Shown piece after piece: positions 17,180 through 25,391 of a stretch of 45,415 nucleotides of DNA. Position 1 is the stretch's first letter. Each line of letters begins with the position of its first letter. The notes under the pieces are model-generated. The model did not search any database. It saw only the letters and a program-made list of their open reading frames with translations, and had not been told where the DNA came from. The translations under genes and the position numbers were made by a program. This stretch comes from Schlesneria paludicola DSM 18645 (GTDB lineage: Bacteria > Planctomycetota > Planctomycetia > Planctomycetales > Planctomycetaceae): the NCBI GenBank assembly GCA_945869955.1, contig CAMBQP010000016.1, positions 1 to 45,415 of the forward strand, written 5' to 3'.

Positions 17180-18886
17180 CTATTCTGCCTGACGCCGATC
17201 TCGCTGGGTTTCGTATGATGTTTCGATCGGGCGGTCGCTTCGGCCTGGGTTCGAGCGTGATCCTGCGGGACTCTTGCCAGCAACTTTCGCTGGCGGGTGG
17301 GCCTCTCGTGGGATCAGAGTTGGTTTGGGGTTTCCCGTTCGTTGAGCGGTAGAAGGGATCTCTGTCCGTCCGCTACCGGCATTCGATTCATGCAACAGGT
17401 CTTCGAGAATCCGCGGGGTGGCCTCGTTGATAATCACTACCCGGCTGAGCCCTCCCCCGTTTTTCGGGCGGATAATCACAACGACCTCGGCACCGGTATA
17501 GTCCTCGGGGGATGTCGCTGTGGAACCTGGCTGGCTGGATTGGCCTCGCAGTTCCTGCTCGATCAGGTGATTCATGGCATCGTTGTTCCCCGGCGCAGCG
17601 CCCGATCCCTTTCGCTTTGGCGCGTCGGCTAAGGATGGGTTCGTCTCCCCAGAACGTATTCCAGGTGTGGTATCATCCCCGGCAACCGGGATCAGGTAAT
17701 CCAGTTTTGCTTTTCGCAGCAGTTGTGCCACGGGCTTCATACCGGTGTAAATTCCTCGTTTGTAATTCGCATCGGCGAGAATACAGACACCGACCTGTTC
17801 TGATCCCATGAACAGCCCACCACCCGATCGGCCTTGCAGGGGGACACCGGTACATTCCAGGTTCTCGGGGCCGGCAAAGCCATTGATCGCCGTCACCGAA
17901 TGCTCTTCCACCGAAGGGAGTTTCCCGCCACCACAGCCAATACTAAAGACTCGGTCGTCGACCTTGGGCAGATCGCGGTTCAAAGCCAGGCGAACGGTCG
18001 GCAGTGCTTGCCGACATGCGATTGTCAGCAAACCGACATCGGCTTCCAAATCGAATTCCAGCACGTCGGCCAGATGGACCTGAGGTTTGGCTGTTCCCTC
18101 GGCGAATAGATCGACTTCAATCACAGCACTCTTTTGCAAATTGCGGAGGATATGACCGCAAGTCAAAATCACCGCCCGACCTGAACGACTATCGATCACC
18201 GTCCCGGATCCATAATGAATGTGGGTGCCATCTTTGACTCGAATTCGGATGCTGGCAGGGAGTACTTCGCGAGCGAAACCCTGGTCTGTGGCAACCGCAG
18301 GACGATCTGGGCTCTGACCGCGAAAGGTCTCATCTTGTTCTGGCGGATTCGATTGGGGCTCTTTCGATTTCTTCGAGAAGAGGGGGGGAAGGGTCAGCAG
18401 CGAGTTTGCTTTTTTGTCTGCAGGCTTTGCCTGAGCCAGTTTTTCTGGCGGTTTCTTTTCCGCGGACTTCCCGAGTTGCACGTCATCCCGATTTTGCTTC
18501 GGAAGCATCATCATCATTGCGCGAAGCTGCTTCTCATCGGTCGGACCGGTGATCCGATTGATTTCGCGTCCGTTCGCAATCAGCACAAAGCACGGAATCG
18601 ACTCGACCTGATACTTTTGTGCCAGGGCTTTCTCGTCATCAATATCCACCTGGCGGATTGGATAACCTTGCCGCTCGAGCTTTGAGACAATCGGACTCAT
18701 CTTTTGACAGGGTCCACACCAGCGAGCCGAGAAATCGAGCAAGACATTGTGAGGGTCTTCTGCCGCACCCGTGGGGATGCTTGTCAGAGAGATCCCGCTG
18801 AGGCCGACTGTGAACAACCCGGTGGCGATCAGTAGGGTCCAGAACGATGTCATGAGACGACGGACGTATGAAACGCGATCCTGCAT
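17180..18886 (-). CDS. exported thioredoxin-trypsin-like protease fusion
   Basis: A 568-residue exported protein. A signal sequence (about residues 12-35) precedes a thioredoxin domain with the active site ARWCGPCQKMSPI (WCGPC at 56-60) and the cis-Pro motif VESIPCFVLIANGREI. A Lys/Pro-rich linker (about 140-205) leads to a chymotrypsin-fold protease domain with a complete triad: His245 in LTCGHIL, Asp283 in EADVGLLT and Ser354 in GRSGGGLF, as in DegP/HtrA proteases. No PDZ domain is evident; the C-terminal 150 residues are low in complexity and rich in Pro, Arg and Ser. I place the start at 18886, where GGAGG sits eight bases upstream; the frame is open 12 codons further. A role in thiol quality control plus proteolysis of envelope proteins is inferred. 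Confidence 0.88.
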   Translation of the reverse strand: MQDRVSYVRRLMTSFWTLLIATGLFTVGLSGISLTSIPTGAAEDPHNVLLDFSARWCGPCQKMSPIVSKLERQGYPIRQVDIDDEKALAQKYQVESIPCFVLIANGREINRITGPTDEKQLRAMMMMLPKQNRDDVQLGKSAEKKPPEKLAQAKPADKKANSLLTLPPLFSKKSKEPQSNPPEQDETFRGQSPDRPAVATDQGFAREVLPASIRIRVKDGTHIHYGSGTVIDSRSGRAVILTCGHILRNLQKSAVIEVDLFAEGTAKPQVHLADVLEFDLEADVGLLTIACRQALPTVRLALNRDLPKVDDRVFSIGCGGGKLPSVEEHSVTAINGFAGPENLECTGVPLQGRSGGGLFMGSEQVGVCILADANYKRGIYTGMKPVAQLLRKAKLDYLIPVAGDDTTPGIRSGETNPSLADAPKRKGSGAAPGNNDAMNHLIEQELRGQSSQPGSTATSPEDYTGAEVVVIIRPKNGGGLSRVVIINEATPRILEDLLHESNAGSGRTEIPSTAQRTGNPKPTLIPREAHPPAKVAGKSPAGSRSNPGRSDRPIETSYETQRDRRQAE

Positions 18887-19253
18887 GAAGCTGGCCTCCG
18901 TGCCTGTTTGTAATTCTGCCAATCGGACCGTCTGTCGACGGCCATTTTTACAATCCGCCCATCACGAGCCATCCATGGCTGCGAAACAGGCTGAAGTCGA
19001 GTTGAATTGATCTTTTGTGACGGGGATTTGACCGCAGATTGGGATCGGAAAACCCGGAACAGATGAGAACGTTTTACAACCGAGACTGGTATTTCCAATA
19101 GAGATGCATCGTCCGTGCCAACATCGGTAAAAACTGCCTCTGGACAGAAAAAAAGGTTGCTGATACGTTCCGCCCCACACGAATCCTGAGAATTCTCTCA
19201 AGTTGTCTCACCCCGGTTCACATCGCCTCGGGGGCTATTGAATGGAGTCTTTC
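18887..19253. other. divergent intergenic region
   Basis: This is the gap between the minus-strand thioredoxin-protease and a plus-strand exported protein. I see no credible reading frame, no strong hairpin and no promoter that fits well on both elements; regulatory sequences for both genes must lie here. Confidence 0.5.
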
Positions 19254-20348
19254 ATGCGAACTCACGTTTTAATGCCGGTTGCGTTATGGGCTAGTTGCTC
19301 GCTGATCGCCTTTTCGACAGCGAGCGCCATCGAGAATGATCGCAACAAGGACTATCGTCTCACGGATAAACATGGCCCCTGGATGGTCATGGTCGCGACG
19401 TTCCGGGATGTCCGTGATGAAAGTCGCAAGACCGAGGGACTGTCTGCACAAGCGGCAGCCAGTGAACTGGTTCATGAACTGCGCGAGAAGGGGATTCCCG
19501 CCTATTCTTATTCGCAAGATGCGAAGAAGGAATCGATCGAAACGTTTGACCGGCTGGGGAATCGCGATAAACGAGTCTACGCAGCCCAGCATGATATGTA
19601 TTGCGTCCTGGCGGGGAACTATGAAAAGGTGGAAGACCCAGTCGCACAAAAGACGTTAGCCTACGTCAAACGCTATCGTCCGAAATTCATGAGCGACCCA
19701 AAGGCCGGTGCCGTGGTTCGGGACCCCAAAGGGGCGAAAGGGCCATTTGCTGGTGCCTTCCTGACGATTAATCCCCTGAAAAATCCCGACGAGATTGTTC
19801 GCCAAAAGGCTGACAGTGTCACCAAGTATTTGAACTCGGGGATCGATTTTGCACTTGTGAATGTCAAGCAAAAATACACCTTGAAGGTCGCCACCTTCAC
19901 GGGAAAATCGGCGATCCCACTGGGGAGTAGCCGCTTCAATGGAAAGGAAGCGAGTTTTGAGAAAGAGCTGGCCGAAGCGGGACCCAATAATCTGGCCCGT
20001 GCCGGTGAGGACGCTGCTCAACTGACCTATGCCCTGCGACAGAACAGTGCGGTCACACAGAGCAGCGGTTTTGGGAAATTTGAAGCGTATGTTTACCATG
20101 ACAAATTTCAGTCGATGGTGACAATCGGGGGATTCGATCGGATGGATGATCCTGAGATCAAGCGAGTGGCCGAAGTCTTTCACGCCAAGTACGAAGCGGA
20201 TGAACAAGGTCACTACGACCTGCGGTGTACGACCCTGATCCTGCCCAATCCGAAAAATCAGTCGAATGCCAAGAAAAAGCTTCCCCCCCTGCAAACCTGG
20301 GTTTTCGACCCAGTCCCCGAACTGATCGAAGTTCCCCGGATCAAGTAA
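19254..20348 (+). CDS. exported planctomycete protein, SPOR-like features
   Basis: A 364-residue exported protein that I cannot name. The signal peptide is clear (MRTHVLMPVALWASCSLIAF, cleavage near STASA). After it, WMVMVATFRDVRD followed by AASELVHELREKGIPAYSYS resembles the strand-helix-strand pattern of SPOR-type repeats, which bind denuded peptidoglycan, and a second such segment occurs at KYTLKVATFTGKS followed by a helical stretch and AYVYHDKFQSMVTIGGF. This likeness is structural impression only. I choose the ATG at 19254, which has GGAG six bases upstream, over one four codons earlier. A 14-bp stem-loop follows the gene. It is divergent from the thioredoxin-protease, so envelope maintenance is a reasonable but unproved context. 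Confidence 0.75.
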   Translation: MRTHVLMPVALWASCSLIAFSTASAIENDRNKDYRLTDKHGPWMVMVATFRDVRDESRKTEGLSAQAAASELVHELREKGIPAYSYSQDAKKESIETFDRLGNRDKRVYAAQHDMYCVLAGNYEKVEDPVAQKTLAYVKRYRPKFMSDPKAGAVVRDPKGAKGPFAGAFLTINPLKNPDEIVRQKADSVTKYLNSGIDFALVNVKQKYTLKVATFTGKSAIPLGSSRFNGKEASFEKELAEAGPNNLARAGEDAAQLTYALRQNSAVTQSSGFGKFEAYVYHDKFQSMVTIGGFDRMDDPEIKRVAEVFHAKYEADEQGHYDLRCTTLILPNPKNQSNAKKKLPPLQTWVFDPVPELIEVPRIK

Positions 20349-20382
20349 TCCTGGACCCCTGCGTTCAGTAGGCATACCCGTC

Positions 20383-20417
20383 GCGAGGAGGTTCTTTCTT
20401 TTGAAGAACCTCCTCGC
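20383..20417 (+). terminator. strong stem-loop after the exported protein gene
   Basis: A perfect 14-bp stem (GCGAGGAGGTTCTT at 20383-20396, AAGAACCTCCTCGC at 20404-20417) encloses a 7-base loop, 35 bases after the stop codon. There is no T-run after it, so it may protect the mRNA end or need Rho rather than act as a classical intrinsic terminator. Confidence 0.6.
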
Positions 20418-20561
20418 TCGCTTCACAACGGGGTAGGCATCCGATTCGCGCGGGGCCGATCGCACGGGGTCAATTTTGAAATTGTCAGTCGCCTGAACGG
20501 GGTGGCTTCGTTAATCTTGACGCGAACGTGTCACTTTTCTGTTTGATTCTGGAATCTGCTA

Positions 20562-21770
20562 GTGAAAAATCTGAAAGCCGCAGCCCCGTCCGCCAACGAT
20601 CTGAAGGGACGCTTGGAGTTTGCTTTGCGTGTCGCCAAAGAAGCAAGTACTTTGATCTTGCGGTACTACCAGTCTGCGGACTTGGCTGTAGAACGAAAAG
20701 GGGATTCCAGCCCTGTGACCGAAGCGGACAAAGGGAGCGAACTGCTGATTCGGGAACGATTGGCCGAGTCATTTCCGGACGATGCGATCTTGGGTGAAGA
20801 ATTTCCTGATAAAATCGGCACCAGCGGCTTCCGCTGGATTCTGGATCCCATCGACGGCACCAAATCGTTCATTCATGGAGTTCCCCTGTTCGGAACGTTG
20901 ATCGGAGTCGAATTCGCATCCCGCTGCGTGATTGGGGTTTGCCGATTTCCCGCACTCAACGAAGTCGTTTATGCCGCTCGCGGCAGTGGTGCCTGGTGGC
21001 AGATTGGGGATCAAGAACCGCGACGAGCCCGCGTCGCCACGACCACGAAACTCGAAGAAGCGACCTTCTGCACCACCAACGTCACGCGCTGGTACAAAAT
21101 CGGACGTGGCGACGCCCTCGATACGCTGCTCGATTCGGTGCAACTCGGTCGCGGTTGGGGTGATTGCTTTGGGCACATGTTAATTGCCACGGGTCGCGCC
21201 GAACTGATGATCGATCCCGCGATGAACCCCTGGGATGCCGCAGCCCTTTTACCGATCGTTGAAGAAGCCGGGGGCCATTTCGTCGACTGGAATGGCGAAG
21301 CCACGATCTACAATGGGAATGGATTGTCCGTCGTACCGGGATTGAAGGACGCGGTGCTGAAGATCCTGAAACGGACCTTTGAAATTGATGGGGACAACTT
21401 TGAAACCCTCGAAGAATTCTATGACGAAGTCGGTCGGGTCTTCGTCCAGCATCCCAACTGGGGTCGCAACCTGGATGCCTTCAATGACCTGCTGCGTAAT
21501 GAATATGGCAAGCCGATGAAAGGTTATACGATTCATTGGAAAAACTCGGCCAAATCCCGTAGACAGCTCGGCTTTCCCGAAACGATTCGCCAGCTGGAAG
21601 CCCAGCTGAAACAGTGCCATGCATCGAACCGCAAGGGGGTACAGCAGGATCTGAAGCAGGCGCAGGCCGGACAAGGGACAACCGTTTTTGACTGGCTTGT
21701 CGCAATCATCAAAGATCACGGCCTCGGCGGTGAGGAAGCGGATGACTGCGTGGAACTCATTCTGGAATAA
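20562..21770 (+). CDS. histidinol-phosphatase-type IMPase fused to barstar
   Basis: A 402-residue two-domain protein. Residues 1-270 are an inositol-monophosphatase-fold enzyme closest to HisN-type histidinol-phosphate phosphatases. The metal-binding motifs are GEE (78-80) and LDPIDGTKSFIHGVPLFGT (94-112), and the second Asp motif is NPWDAA (222-227); a role in histidine synthesis is inferred. Residues 272-402 are a barstar-like RNase inhibitor domain: IDGDNFETLEEFYDEVG is followed by NWGRNLDAFNDLL (299-311). Barstar Asp35 and Asp39 align with Asp305 and Asp309, so the barnase-binding face is partly kept. The domains join with almost no linker. Translation starts at GTG 20562 with GGAA about seven bases upstream. 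No barnase-like gene is seen in the window. The next gene is a GT39/83-type glycosyltransferase 79 bases downstream. Confidence 0.85.
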   Translation: MKNLKAAAPSANDLKGRLEFALRVAKEASTLILRYYQSADLAVERKGDSSPVTEADKGSELLIRERLAESFPDDAILGEEFPDKIGTSGFRWILDPIDGTKSFIHGVPLFGTLIGVEFASRCVIGVCRFPALNEVVYAARGSGAWWQIGDQEPRRARVATTTKLEEATFCTTNVTRWYKIGRGDALDTLLDSVQLGRGWGDCFGHMLIATGRAELMIDPAMNPWDAAALLPIVEEAGGHFVDWNGEATIYNGNGLSVVPGLKDAVLKILKRTFEIDGDNFETLEEFYDEVGRVFVQHPNWGRNLDAFNDLLRNEYGKPMKGYTIHWKNSAKSRRQLGFPETIRQLEAQLKQCHASNRKGVQQDLKQAQAGQGTTVFDWLVAIIKDHGLGGEEADDCVELILE

Positions 21771-21849
21771 TCGATCTGGTCGATACCTGAACCGACCGAC
21801 CATCAGGACAGACCCACCATCACCCCACTGATCCGACAGGAACTTGAGC

Positions 21850-23367
21850 ATGGCAGGAAGCCATCGATCTTCTCTGGCGATACTGCTATTAGTATCGCTA
21901 GTCCTGCGGCTCACCTGGGCGGCCAGTCTCGAAACAGGACAGGATGAAGCCTATCATTTCCTGTATACGATTCATCCGGACTGGAGCTACTTCGACCATC
22001 CCCCCATGCTGAGGTCTGTGGCTCAGCTGGGGATTACCGTATGTGGAGGCTGGCTACATCCGTTGTCGGTCCGTCTGGGCTTTGTCCTGTTGTTTTCGGG
22101 GTCGACCTGGATCCTGTACTGCTGGACCAGCCGATTCTACGGTCCTGCCGCAGGGTTCTATGCTGCGTTCGCCATGAATCTCTGTGCGTTCTATACAGCG
22201 GCAGCGGGTTGCTTTGTGCTCCCCGATGGCCCACTGTTATTTTTCGCCCTGTTAACGATGTGGGGCGTCAGCGAAGCCCTCGTCGGTAACCCCGGTCGGA
22301 TCCTCCCCTGGATCGGTGTGGGTCTCGCCTGTGCGGGAGCGATGCTCAGCAAGTATCATGCAGTCTTTCTGCCACTCGGGACACTGTTTTACGTAGTATT
22401 TACCCCTGCAGCGCGTGGATGTCTGAAAACTCCCGGTCCGTATCTGGCCGCTGCCATCGGTTTTCTCGGGCTGCTGCCGGTGCTGATCTGGAACTCGCAA
22501 CACGAATGGGCCTCGTTCGCTTTTCAAAGTGCGCGGGCGGTCGGTTGGCAGTTGCGGCCGCAAGGCCTGGCTCTGATGCTGTTCGGCCCGATGGGCTATC
22601 TGCTCCCCTGGATTTGGTTTCCGCTCGCTGCCATTCTGATCACGCGTCTTTCCCGTTTGCGGCAGACAACCGGAATCGATCGGCTGCTGTTATGCCTGGC
22701 CCTACTGCCGCTCGGGTTATTCACAGCCGTCTCGTGTTTTCGTCCGATCCTGCCCCACTGGCCGCTGATTGGCTTTCTGCCGCTGTTTCCGCTGCTGGGT
22801 GCCAACTGGGCGAATCGATCGGTTACGGAACCCATTGCGGTTCGCCGCTGGCTGGTCTTCATGACTGCCGCTGTCGTTCTGATGGCCACTGCCTTTGTGA
22901 CGCAAGCCCGCTTTGGGTTGATTCGCTTTCCGTTTCGGGACCCCTGTATCGAGATCAGCGGCTGGGATTCGGTCGCTGCCGAGTTGCAGATTCGCGGTTT
23001 GATTGACCGGCCCAACACATTTTTATTCAGCAATCACTGGTATGAAAGCGGGCATCTGGCTTTCGCCATTCGCAACCGGATTCCGGTCGCCTGTTATCGC
23101 CAGGGGGATGCACGTGGCTTTGCCTTTTGGAGTCGCCCCGAGGACTGGCTCGGGAAAGACGGGGTCTTGATTGATGAAGAGGCGAGCCCGGATCTGATCG
23201 AGGAATACCGCCCCTACTTCCGAGAAATCCAGGCTTTACCACCGATCGAGATGACGCGGGGTGGGCGGCCCTTTCGGACGCTGAATGCGTATCTTTGTCT
23301 CGACCAGCAGCGACCCTATCCGTTTACGTACGAACGGAAAAGCAACGCCGTTGCCAAAACGGAATAG
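21850..23367 (+). CDS. ArnT/PMT-like membrane glycosyltransferase
   Basis: A 505-residue polytopic membrane protein of the dolichyl-phosphate-mannose mannosyltransferase/ArnT superfamily (GT39/GT83, PMT_2). These enzymes move a sugar from a polyprenyl-phosphate carrier onto lipid or protein in the periplasm. The first periplasmic loop carries the catalytic Asp-Glu motif in TGQDEAYHFLYT (about 26-37), followed by WSYFDHPPM, the usual second motif. About ten hydrophobic segments follow and the last 130 residues are a soluble domain. AGGA eight bases before the ATG at 21850 supports this start over a TTG two codons earlier. It follows the IMPase-barstar gene on the same strand. Acceptor and sugar are unknown; it could use the glycan machinery at the left end of the window. 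Confidence 0.87.
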   Translation: MAGSHRSSLAILLLVSLVLRLTWAASLETGQDEAYHFLYTIHPDWSYFDHPPMLRSVAQLGITVCGGWLHPLSVRLGFVLLFSGSTWILYCWTSRFYGPAAGFYAAFAMNLCAFYTAAAGCFVLPDGPLLFFALLTMWGVSEALVGNPGRILPWIGVGLACAGAMLSKYHAVFLPLGTLFYVVFTPAARGCLKTPGPYLAAAIGFLGLLPVLIWNSQHEWASFAFQSARAVGWQLRPQGLALMLFGPMGYLLPWIWFPLAAILITRLSRLRQTTGIDRLLLCLALLPLGLFTAVSCFRPILPHWPLIGFLPLFPLLGANWANRSVTEPIAVRRWLVFMTAAVVLMATAFVTQARFGLIRFPFRDPCIEISGWDSVAAELQIRGLIDRPNTFLFSNHWYESGHLAFAIRNRIPVACYRQGDARGFAFWSRPEDWLGKDGVLIDEEASPDLIEEYRPYFREIQALPPIEMTRGGRPFRTLNAYLCLDQQRPYPFTYERKSNAVAKTE

Positions 23368-23527
23368 GTGTTGAGCCGATCTCTTCGCGCGTTGCCGAGC
23401 AGGGATTGCGATCGCTGCAACCAGCGGGTTGCAATGGTCAAGTATGCGATGACACCTCGGGCTGATCAGTGACGCCGTTGGACTCGGTGCTCTTCGAGAC
23501 GCAGTGAAACGATGAGAACGGCATAAA

Positions 23528-23556
23528 ACCCGCAGGGCTGGAAGCCCACGCCACAG
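23528..23556. repeat. candidate dispersed planctomycete intergenic motif
   Basis: The stretch includes CCCGCAGGGCTGGAAGCCCA and CGCCACAG. Read on the other strand it gives GTGGCGTGGGCTTCCAGCCC, a phrase I recall from intergenic DNA of several planctomycetes. It can fold through GGGCT/AGCCC. Only one copy is seen in this window. Confidence 0.4.
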
Positions 23557-23564
23557 AAATGCAA

Positions 23565-23592
23565 GCGGCGGTTACTGGTAATCAACCGCCGC
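23565..23592 (+). terminator. hairpin downstream of the glycosyltransferase gene
   Basis: GCGGCGGTT (23565-23573) pairs with AACCGCCGC (23584-23592) around a 10-base loop. It lies about 200 bases after the stop codon and has no T-run, so termination is only one possible role. Confidence 0.35.
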
Positions 23593-23983
23593 AGCGACGA
23601 TAGGGGTTCGCCGAGACGGATTCAGCGGGTACGAACGAGGACCACGAAAAACAGGGTTTTGCCAGACACTCTGAGTACGAGGAAACAGAGGGTTGAAGTT
23701 GAAGAGAGCGAAGTGCACGAAGGTTCAGACGAGAAATATCTGACCTGATGGACGGATTCCGCAGATACGATAAAAAACAAGGTGACATTTCGATCGGAGG
23801 CGACACGGCCTCCTTTCGATCTGGGGCGGACACTGGTGGCACGGGGATGGTGATGAAACGCGCGTTCCGTTAAGCTACTCGTGGGGTGATTGAGAACTGC
23901 TGCTTGACCGTATGGTTGCCAGAGCTCTCGAACCAATTCGGACTCGAACGACAAAAACAGACTCTCTTGAAAGTGAATTGACG

Positions 23984-24268
23984 ATGGTAACCGTCGGAAT
24001 GAATTATCATGTGCTCGCGGGGAAGCAACAGGACTTTGAAGAGAAGTTCAGTGCGGTGATCGGAGCCTTACGGGCCGCACCAGGGCATACCAGCTCAACG
24101 CTCTGGAAGGATGTCGGTGATGATGCGTCGTATCTGATCACCAGTGAATGGTCCGACGAAGCGGCCTTTCAGGAATTCATCCGCAGCGACGCGTTCCGTG
24201 CCGTCACCACCTGGGGAAAAGAGCAGATCCTCTCGGGCCGACCTCAGCACAAAATCTACAAGCACTAA
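23984..24268 (+). CDS. antibiotic biosynthesis monooxygenase (ABM) domain protein
   Basis: A 94-residue single-domain protein of the ABM family (dimeric alpha-beta barrel fold, PF03992). It opens with VTVGMNYHVLAGKQQDFEE and continues with HTSSTLWKDVGDDASYLITS and EWSDEAAFQEFIRSDAF, the usual order of strand, helix and strand with the conserved EW. Members include haem-degrading and quinone-forming enzymes as well as many proteins of unknown role, so no reaction is claimed. The frame is open back to 23912, but the family starts right at the VTVGM strand, which supports the ATG at 23984. The gene stands alone between long non-coding stretches. Family certain, activity unknown. Confidence 0.85.
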   Translation: MVTVGMNYHVLAGKQQDFEEKFSAVIGALRAAPGHTSSTLWKDVGDDASYLITSEWSDEAAFQEFIRSDAFRAVTTWGKEQILSGRPQHKIYKH

Positions 24269-24597
24269 TCCGTTCCCGGCGCAATCGTTCAAGGCCAAGC
24301 GAACCGGGGATCGGAGTTGTTTTCGCAGCCCGGCAAAAACGCCAAAGGTCGTTGTGCCGGGCGAAACTCGCTTTCGTCCGCAGAAAGACCCGTTCCCCAA
24401 GGCCTTGATACTGTGACGAGCCAGACTGACATTCCCGCGCCTGGCGAATTCTCGTAGATTCCGTGGCAGAGACTTCTGCAATCGTACGTCCCTCCCGTTT
24501 GAGTCAGGCCATTTAAGCTGCCGGCATGGTGGATGGTGTGACTCAAAGGGGAGGGATGTACTGGTGAGTTGGTCGAGAATTCAAGGAGCGATCTCTC
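24269..24597. other. intergenic region with a long inverted repeat
   Basis: This 329-base gap holds no credible gene. Its main feature is the imperfect 22-bp inverted repeat at 24485-24560. The final bases carry the strong AAGGAG site of the next gene. Confidence 0.6.
24485..24560. repeat. imperfect 22-bp inverted repeat
   Basis: The arms are 24485-24506 and 24539-24560, with TCCCTCCCGTTTGAGTCA facing TGACTCAAAGGGGAGGGA. Over 22 positions there is one G-G mismatch and one G-T wobble. The 32-base spacer contains GCCGGC. It lies 37 bases before the acyltransferase start and could be a leader structure, a terminator, or the remnant ends of a small mobile element; no target duplication is visible. 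Confidence 0.7.
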
Positions 24598-25308
24598 GTG
24601 AAAATTCGTAGTCGCTGGTTAACAAAAGCAGCCGCATTCAGCGCCGTCGCCCTTTGTCGCCTGCTATTTTGGACCTGCCGCAAGAAATTCATCGGTGTCG
24701 CCGTGGAACGCTGCATGGAGACCTCGCAGGATGACGAATATTTCGTCCTATGTGCCTGGCATGACGCATTGCTGTTGCCAACCTTTGCCGCACCCCTCTG
24801 GCTCCGTCAAAGTTGTTGCTGTCTGGTGAGTCAGCACCAGGATGGCTCGTATCTGGCGGATGCGATGAAATGGATGGATTACACCACCGTTCGCGGCTCG
24901 TCCAATCGAGGAGGAGTCGAAGCCTTGCGGGAATTGGTGAACGATACCGCGGGCAAACATATTATTGTGACTCCCGATGGCCCGCGCGGGCCGCGGCGAG
25001 TCCTCAAACAGGGGGCCGCTTTTATTGCGTCCCAAACCGGACGCCGACTGTTACCAGGGGCGTTTGTGGTGAAGAATGGCTGGCGGATTCCGGGTCGCTG
25101 GACGGATCTGCTGATTCCCCGACCCTTCACCACCATCTATGTCATGACCGGTGAACCGATCGCCATTCCGCCCGATATTCCTCGGGTCGAGCTGCGGAAG
25201 TATGTCGCCATGGCCCAGTTGGCGATGGATCGATTGAATGACGAGGCCGACCGAATCGTTAATGCCAAACAACCCCCTGCAAGCGCCTTCACTGCGAAAG
25301 CGGCCTGA
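24598..25308 (+). CDS. DUF374 lysophospholipid acyltransferase family protein
   Basis: A 236-residue membrane-associated protein of the DUF374/LPLAT group. It is related to acyltransferases that add fatty acyl chains to lipid A or lysophospholipids. The N-terminal hydrophobic helix (about 10-27) is followed by AWHDALLLPTFAAP with the His55-Asp56 pair that stands in for the usual HX4D, then SQHQDGSYLADAM, VRGSSNRGGVEALREL and IIVTPDGPRGPRRVLKQGA (about 122-140), all standard for the family. It starts with GTG; AAGGAG seven bases upstream is a strong ribosome site. It is followed by a tRNA-dihydrouridine synthase gene 83 bases later on the same strand. The acyl acceptor cannot be inferred. A long inverted repeat sits just upstream. 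Confidence 0.87.
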   Translation: MKIRSRWLTKAAAFSAVALCRLLFWTCRKKFIGVAVERCMETSQDDEYFVLCAWHDALLLPTFAAPLWLRQSCCCLVSQHQDGSYLADAMKWMDYTTVRGSSNRGGVEALRELVNDTAGKHIIVTPDGPRGPRRVLKQGAAFIASQTGRRLLPGAFVVKNGWRIPGRWTDLLIPRPFTTIYVMTGEPIAIPPDIPRVELRKYVAMAQLAMDRLNDEADRIVNAKQPPASAFTAKAA

Positions 25309-25391
25309 AGACGTTATCATGCAATCTTGAGGCGGGATGTCGTGTTGGTCTCGTGGACCCTCCCCACCATTGTGAAGGAGGGTTTTCACCG

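Larger units (their letters stand above)
23368..23983. other. 616-base intergenic region with repeat-like hairpins
   Basis: No convincing gene is seen in this stretch. It contains a repeat-like motif at 23528-23556 (described separately), a hairpin at 23565-23592 (GCGGCGGTT and AACCGCCGC around a 10-base loop), and a short GGAGGC/GCCTCC hairpin near 23796-23813. The small minus-strand reading frames here lack start signals and family likeness. Confidence 0.6.

Noticed and set aside
23582..23842. An 86-codon minus-strand frame in the 616-base gap
   Set aside because: The peptide is Ser/Pro-rich without recognisable pattern and no start signals were seen.
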